Source: Marivirga lumbricoides | Lineage (GTDB): Bacteria > Bacteroidota > Bacteroidia > Cytophagales > Cyclobacteriaceae | NCBI RefSeq assembly: GCF_014636295.1 | Contig: NZ_BMEC01000005.1 | Coordinates: 248,001-312,000, forward strand | DNA: 64,000 nucleotides | Direction: 5' to 3' | Shown here: one piece after another, positions 60,033 through 64,000 of the stretch | How positions within the stretch are numbered: position 1 is the first letter of the stretch | Layout of the letters: every line of letters begins with the position of its first letter | Position numbers and translations under genes: made by a program | Notes under the pieces: model-generated | What the model was told of the DNA's origin: nothing | Databases searched by the model: none | What the model saw: the letters and a program-made list of their open reading frames with translations, nothing else

Positions 60033-61196
60033 TTATGTATGAAAGACTATGTCTTCTAAAACCTTACATTTCATTTCGGTTTCAAACCATTCTTTTTCCG
60101 GATCTGAATCAATTGTAATTCCCGCACCTGCATAGAAAATTACCTTATTACTCGTAAACTGGCAACATCTTAAATTAACAAAAATATGACTTTGATCATA
60201 CATTCGAACGGGTCCGATAAATCCACTGAAATAGGATCGGTTGTGAGACTCCTTTTCTGCTAAAAATTCCAGCGCCTTTTCTTTAGGTATTCCACAAACT
60301 GCAGAAGTAGGATGTAATAGTTTTAACATTACTGAGGCTAATTCCGGAAAGTTTAGCGCTTTGGTATCTACCTTATAAGTAGTTTTAAGATGAAGAAGGC
60401 TGCCAGCCTGAATTGTTTTAGGACCTATTTCCTCATATTCACGTAATCTTATTTTTTTGAAGCAATTAATAATATACCGGGAAACTAAGGCTTGTTCTTC
60501 AATTTCTTTTTGTGTCCATGCAGTATGGATAACATTGTTTTCTGTTTTTACTTGTGTACCTGCCAGCGCTACAGTTTTGAAATATTCATTTTTCTTATCT
60601 TCAATCAATGTTTCAGGAGTTGCTCCCATCCAAAGCCCGGAAGTTGGAGAAAATGTTAAACTTACAAAAGCATCCGTATATTTTGCGCAAGCTTTCAAAT
60701 AAGCATCTGCTATATCAAGGGTTTCCTCAATGTTGACGCATTTTATTTTAGAAGGAACTACTTTGTATAGTTCTTCAGTTTTTATTGCGTTAATTCCGGC
60801 CTTAACAGTATTGATATAGTCCTTCTTTGAAGTGGAGTTAATAGAAACAGTTTTCTTCAAGCGCTTATGAAGGCTTTCAATATTCGTCTTAATGATAGAA
60901 TCTTCCTCCTCACTTTTGATTTTTTCCCATTGTAGTTCAATTAGCTCATCTAGCGAATTATTAACAAGATCTAATGAGAAACTCCCTTTGATATCTGTTT
61001 TGAAGTGAATATTAGGGTTTTCTGCTGCCTGAAACGGAGCAAGAATAAAGCCTGCCTCTAAATCATCAAGATTTACTTCATCCAGTTTTGTACCTCCATC
61101 CAAATCATAAAGAATATGAATGGTGTTATCCTGAGGTAGCTTCCATATTGCTAAGCCGGCATTTTTAATTTGAGCATAGTTTACAACTTTGCTCAT
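60033..61196 (-). CDS. menF: Isochorismate synthase / chorismate-binding enzyme
   Basis: About 387 residues. The ATG at 61196 is preferred, since the longer frame from 61292 would overlap the thioesterase end by 46 bases. The chorismate-binding fold is shown by YKVVPSKIKCV, LWMGATPETLIE, KTVALAGTQ, LLHPTSAVCGIPKEKAL and SHNRSYFSGFIGPV, and the GAGITIDSDPEKEWFET end. It converts chorismate to isochorismate, the first step of menaquinone (or siderophore) synthesis. Next to a hotdog thioesterase, menaquinone is more likely. Confidence 0.85.
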   Translation of the reverse strand: MSKVVNYAQIKNAGLAIWKLPQDNTIHILYDLDGGTKLDEVNLDDLEAGFILAPFQAAENPNIHFKTDIKGSFSLDLVNNSLDELIELQWEKIKSEEEDSIIKTNIESLHKRLKKTVSINSTSKKDYINTVKAGINAIKTEELYKVVPSKIKCVNIEETLDIADAYLKACAKYTDAFVSLTFSPTSGLWMGATPETLIEDKKNEYFKTVALAGTQVKTENNVIHTAWTQKEIEEQALVSRYIINCFKKIRLREYEEIGPKTIQAGSLLHLKTTYKVDTKALNFPELASVMLKLLHPTSAVCGIPKEKALEFLAEKESHNRSYFSGFIGPVRMYDQSHIFVNLRCCQFTSNKVIFYAGAGITIDSDPEKEWFETEMKCKVLEDIVFHT

Positions 61197-61246
61197 CCAT
61201 TCTGCTGGTTTCAGCTTAATTTCATTTTTTTTAAAGGTACTGTTTT

Positions 61247-61678
61247 TCAATTCTGCTTTTTTAATACTGCCATCGTAATACGACTGATACAAACTAATTG
61301 TTCTTTTTCATTAATTATTTCGATACTCCATACCTGCGTAGTTTTACCAACATGAACAGGTGAAGTTCGCCCATATACCCAGCCATTGGTCACTCCTCTT
61401 AAATGATTGGCATTAATTTCAAGGCCTACACAATAATACTGATCCTGATCTACCATCAACATCGCTGCAACGCTGCCCAATGTTTCCGCAAGAACCACTG
61501 AAGCACCACCATGTAACAAACCATAGGGCTGATGTGTTCGTTTGTCAACCGGCATTTTAGCTACAAGATAATTATCCCCAATTTCAGTAAATTCCATTCC
61601 TAAAACTTCTGAAATAGTGTTTTGCCCCATTTTGTTGAGGGTTTCCAGGCTAGGTTGTATCTTGAAATTTCTACTCAT
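61247..61678 (-). CDS. PaaI/MenI-type hotdog thioesterase
   Basis: A 143-residue hotdog-fold acyl-CoA thioesterase. It has MPVDKRTHQPYGLLHGGASV with the catalytic loop, VVLAETLGSVAA, and ANHLRGVTNGWVYGRTSPVH. Family members include PaaI and the menaquinone enzyme MenI, which hydrolyses 1,4-dihydroxy-2-naphthoyl-CoA. The neighbouring isochorismate synthase gene supports the menaquinone role, but other men genes lie outside the window. Confidence 0.85.
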   Translation of the reverse strand: MSRNFKIQPSLETLNKMGQNTISEVLGMEFTEIGDNYLVAKMPVDKRTHQPYGLLHGGASVVLAETLGSVAAMLMVDQDQYYCVGLEINANHLRGVTNGWVYGRTSPVHVGKTTQVWSIEIINEKEQLVCISRITMAVLKKQN

Positions 61679-61788
61679 CTTCTTCAGTTTTTTTGGAGGT
61701 AATTTTAAATTATGCGGAAAATTACGGAATACCTTTCAAATTTAAACAATTCGCTTCAACTTTGATCTAACATCTTAGCAGGCTTATT

Positions 61789-62421
61789 ATGGTAAAAGAT
61801 TTAGTAATTGTACGTCATGGGCAAACAGAATATAATTTAAAAGGGATTGTTCAGGGTAGTGGCGTTGATTCCTCCCTTAACGAAACAGGCAGGAAGCAGG
61901 CTAAAGCTTTTTATGAATTTTACAAGAATTTCCCTTTCGACAAATTATACATCTCTACGTTAAAAAGAACGCAGGAATCCGTTCAGGGATTTATTGATGA
62001 TGGCTTAAAGTACGAAAAGCTTTCCGGTTTAAATGAGATAAGCTGGGGCACCCGGGAAGGAAGCCCCTTTACACCTGAAGAGGATAAATATTATTATTCT
62101 ATTTTAGAACGTTGGCAACAAGGTGAAACTAATTTACCAATAGAAGGCGGAGAAGCCCCTGCTCAAGTGGCAATGCGTCAGATGGAGGCAATGGATCATA
62201 TTATGGCGCAAAAGAACGAGCGAAATGTGCTAATTTGCATGCACGGCAGGGCTATGAGAATCCTACTTTGCCAGCTGTTCAATTACCCTCTAAGCAATAT
62301 GGATATTTTCGAACACCATAATTTAGGGATTTATCATGTACGGGCAACTGACAATATGTATCAGTTGGTGAAATACAATGATTTAGAACATTTGAAGGAT
62401 TTATTAGAAACTAAAAATTGA
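61789..62421 (+). CDS. Histidine phosphatase family protein (phosphoglycerate-mutase-like)
   Basis: A 210-residue enzyme with the RHG motif IVRHGQTEYNLKGIVQGSG (phospho-His), then YISTLKRTQESVQGF, the acidic LNEISWGTREG and the second catalytic His in LICMHGRAMRILL. It removes phosphate from a small molecule; the substrate is not shown. It is divergent from the thioesterase gene with 110 bases between them and convergent with the lipoprotein gene downstream. Confidence 0.9.
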   Translation: MVKDLVIVRHGQTEYNLKGIVQGSGVDSSLNETGRKQAKAFYEFYKNFPFDKLYISTLKRTQESVQGFIDDGLKYEKLSGLNEISWGTREGSPFTPEEDKYYYSILERWQQGETNLPIEGGEAPAQVAMRQMEAMDHIMAQKNERNVLICMHGRAMRILLCQLFNYPLSNMDIFEHHNLGIYHVRATDNMYQLVKYNDLEHLKDLLETKN

Positions 62422-62438
62422 TTTGAAAGATCATCAAT

Positions 62439-62852
62439 TCATTCATTGATTCTACTATATTTCTCAGAACAACCTTCATAGCAACTATAATATATAATTA
62501 ATTCTGATTCAAATAAATCAATTCTTAGTTCATTTGAAGGCAGTGAATTGTTACAATCTGCTTTAAATGATAGCTCCGCTGAAGAGAAAGTCCCTTCAGT
62601 ACTTCCGGTATCTTCAATTGATAGTCCATTGCACAAGGAAAAATTGGCTGCAAAGGTACTATCCTGATATAATGTAATTCTCTTATTACTTTCTACAGGA
62701 GCAAAATCTCCGCTTCCATCCCCGGGGTCAGAATAAATTGCTGTTAATTGGTAGGTGCCTAAAGAAGTTTTACTTACTCCATCATCTTCACTGCAAGCAC
62801 ACCATATTGAAAACAATAAAAGAAGGCTGAGAGCCGAAGTTAACTTTTTCAT
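62439..62852 (-). CDS. Small lipocalin-like lipoprotein
   Basis: A 137-residue lipoprotein (LLLLFSIWCACSEDD, Cys20). The rest is beta-rich: GTYQLTAIYSDPGDGSGDFA, TLYQDSTFAANFSLC, GSTEGTFSSAELSF and an Ile/Tyr-rich end with Cys residues that may pair. This resembles small lipocalin-like or copper-resistance NlpE-like domains common in Bacteroidota. Function unknown. It is convergent with the histidine phosphatase gene and lies downstream of the fatty acid transporter. Confidence 0.7.
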   Translation of the reverse strand: MKKLTSALSLLLLFSIWCACSEDDGVSKTSLGTYQLTAIYSDPGDGSGDFAPVESNKRITLYQDSTFAANFSLCNGLSIEDTGSTEGTFSSAELSFKADCNNSLPSNELRIDLFESELIIYYSCYEGCSEKYSRINE

Positions 62853-62908
62853 TCTGCTAATATTTAGTTTAGAGTTTAAACGACTTTGATAGTCAGCTTG
62901 TTATATCT

Positions 62909-64000
62909 TTAGAACAATAAAAGACCCATAATGAAAATAAGTGCTCCTATAAGAAGAATAATTGTGCTGTAAGGCAAGATATCTTTAGCATTTAATCGGG
63001 TAATACCCAAAAGGGGAAGCGCCCAGAAAGGTTGTAACATATTTGTTATTTGATCCCCATACGATAAAGCCATTACAATTTTTGGCAGCGAAATACCTAG
63101 TGCTTGTGCTGCTTCAACTACTATGGGGCCTTGCACTGCCCATTGTCCTCCTCCCGAAGGAACAAAAAAATTAACCAATCCTGCACTGAAAAATGTATAT
63201 ATAGGAAAAGTTACTTCTGTGGAAATGGAAACAAAAAAATCAGAAATAAGCACCACGAGTCCACTGTATTTCATAATTCCCATAATACCTGCGTACAAGG
63301 GAAATTGAATAATTATACCACTTACTCCTTTAATCCCTGAATTTACAGCATTCATAAATTGGGCCAGAGAACCATGAAGTATCAGGCTGGTGCCAAACAA
63401 AAGAAAATTAACATAATTCAGGTCTATAAAAGACTGATCAGACTGCCAGCTTTGAACAGCTTTAACTAAAGCTACTATAAGAATGACCCCTCCTAATAAA
63501 TAGGCAGGCCATCGGCTACTGTCCAAAGCTATTTTGCTAGCAGTGGGTTTTTCCGTGGTTTTTTCTTCCTTATTATAGTATTCTGAATTAGAGCCCTTTT
63601 TAAAAGCCCTGCCCATAATGTAGAAGGCAAGAGGCACCATACAGAGTAAAACCATGAATAGCGATAAATTCATCGTAGAAAAAACTGTTTCTTCAATAGG
63701 AATTATTCCTGTTTTATCGATAAGAAAATGATCAGCTTCAGCTACTTTCAGCGGAGCAGAGCCTGATAGACCTCCGTGCCAGGCCATCATACCTGAATAG
63801 CCTGCAGCTCCCACCAAACCATAATTAAGGATTCTTCCTTGTGAGGCGAATTTATCACCTATTTTTCGTGCGAGAATAGCTCCAAAAATTAAACAAAGAC
63901 CCCAGTTAAAAAAGCTAACAAAAATAGTAGCAAAACTCATCATCGAAGCTGCCTGAGCAGTATTTTTAGGCAGATCTGCAATTTTGCTAATGAGTTTTGA
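62909..64000 (-). CDS. atoE: AtoE-type short-chain fatty acid transporter (5' truncated)
   Basis: The frame is open to the window edge, giving at least 363 residues; the family is about 440, so roughly 80 N-terminal residues are outside. It has many membrane helices, FFNWGLCLIFGAILARKIGD near the visible start, GMMAWHGGLSGSAPLKVAE (the family signature), FFVPSGGGQWAVQGPIVVEA and a final ILLIGALIFIMGLLLF. An ATG at 63943 is internal. It takes up acetoacetate or short-chain fatty acids such as butyrate. Confidence 0.88.
   Translation of the reverse strand, partial: SKLISKIADLPKNTAQAASMMSFATIFVSFFNWGLCLIFGAILARKIGDKFASQGRILNYGLVGAAGYSGMMAWHGGLSGSAPLKVAEADHFLIDKTGIIPIEETVFSTMNLSLFMVLLCMVPLAFYIMGRAFKKGSNSEYYNKEEKTTEKPTASKIALDSSRWPAYLLGGVILIVALVKAVQSWQSDQSFIDLNYVNFLLFGTSLILHGSLAQFMNAVNSGIKGVSGIIIQFPLYAGIMGIMKYSGLVVLISDFFVSISTEVTFPIYTFFSAGLVNFFVPSGGGQWAVQGPIVVEAAQALGISLPKIVMALSYGDQITNMLQPFWALPLLGITRLNAKDILPYSTIILLIGALIFIMGLLLF

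Overview
The window is AT-rich chromosomal DNA from a member of the Bacteroidota, most likely a Cytophagales-type marine or soil bacterium. The evidence is a SusC/SusD pair, an ECF sigma/FecR pair with a Bacteroidota-type FecR tail, relaxed lipoprotein signals, a CzcA-CzcC fusion, and YD-repeat (Rhs) proteins with a DUF6443-like N-terminal region. No tRNA, rRNA, CRISPR, integrase or transposase was recognised.

Layout. (1) 2-5412, plus strand: the end of a metal-efflux operon, a CzcA-type RND pump fused to a TolC-like domain followed by its lipoprotein adaptor. A palindromic terminator at 5435-5478 separates it from the next region. (2) 5422-32649, minus strand: a 27-kb polymorphic-toxin array. 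One full-length secreted Rhs protein (32649-27274) carries the expressed tip. Behind it, all in the same orientation, lie orphan modules made of a copied Rhs core, a different C-terminal tip and a matching immunity gene, mixed with tip fragments and stand-alone or duplicated immunity genes. Recognisable tips are an HNH-like nuclease, a ParB-like domain, a restriction-endonuclease-like remnant and several glycine-rich hydrophobic, probably membrane-active tips. Immunity genes include three YwqK-type lipoproteins, two pentapeptide-like proteins, a DUF4375 protein, many small membrane proteins and a degenerate ABC-ATPase-like protein. A conserved intercassette element of about 250 bp with hairpins lies upstream of several orphan cores. 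(3) 32676-39293, minus: genes leading into the Rhs gene. These are a large YD/Ig-like secreted partner, a small outer-membrane barrel-like protein, a FecR anti-sigma factor and an ECF sigma factor.

(4) 39474-52128, minus: a putative uptake and salvage operon with SusD, SusC, a radical SAM protein, a methylthioribose-kinase-like phosphotransferase, a nucleoside hydrolase, a YnjBCD-like ABC importer and a DUF2064 glycosyltransferase-like protein. It suggests import and breakdown of an unidentified ribosylated or nucleoside-like compound. (5) 52371-59976, minus: a secreted endonuclease/exonuclease/phosphatase-family protein, methylglyoxal synthase, arginine-biosynthesis genes argJ-argC-argD-argB, a ligase-associated-type exonuclease and a MarR regulator. 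(6) 60033-64000: isochorismate synthase with a hotdog thioesterase (probable menaquinone pathway), a histidine phosphatase on the plus strand, a small lipoprotein and a 5'-truncated AtoE-type short-chain fatty acid transporter.

The most interesting part is the Rhs array. The orphan cores lie downstream of the full-length gene as direct repeats, so recombination between two cores would delete the intervening DNA and put a new tip and its immunity gene on the secreted protein. Immunity genes outnumber usable tips, and several duplicated immunity genes still carry the last codons of a lost toxin in front of them. The array therefore looks like both a silent tip reservoir and an accumulated immunity bank.
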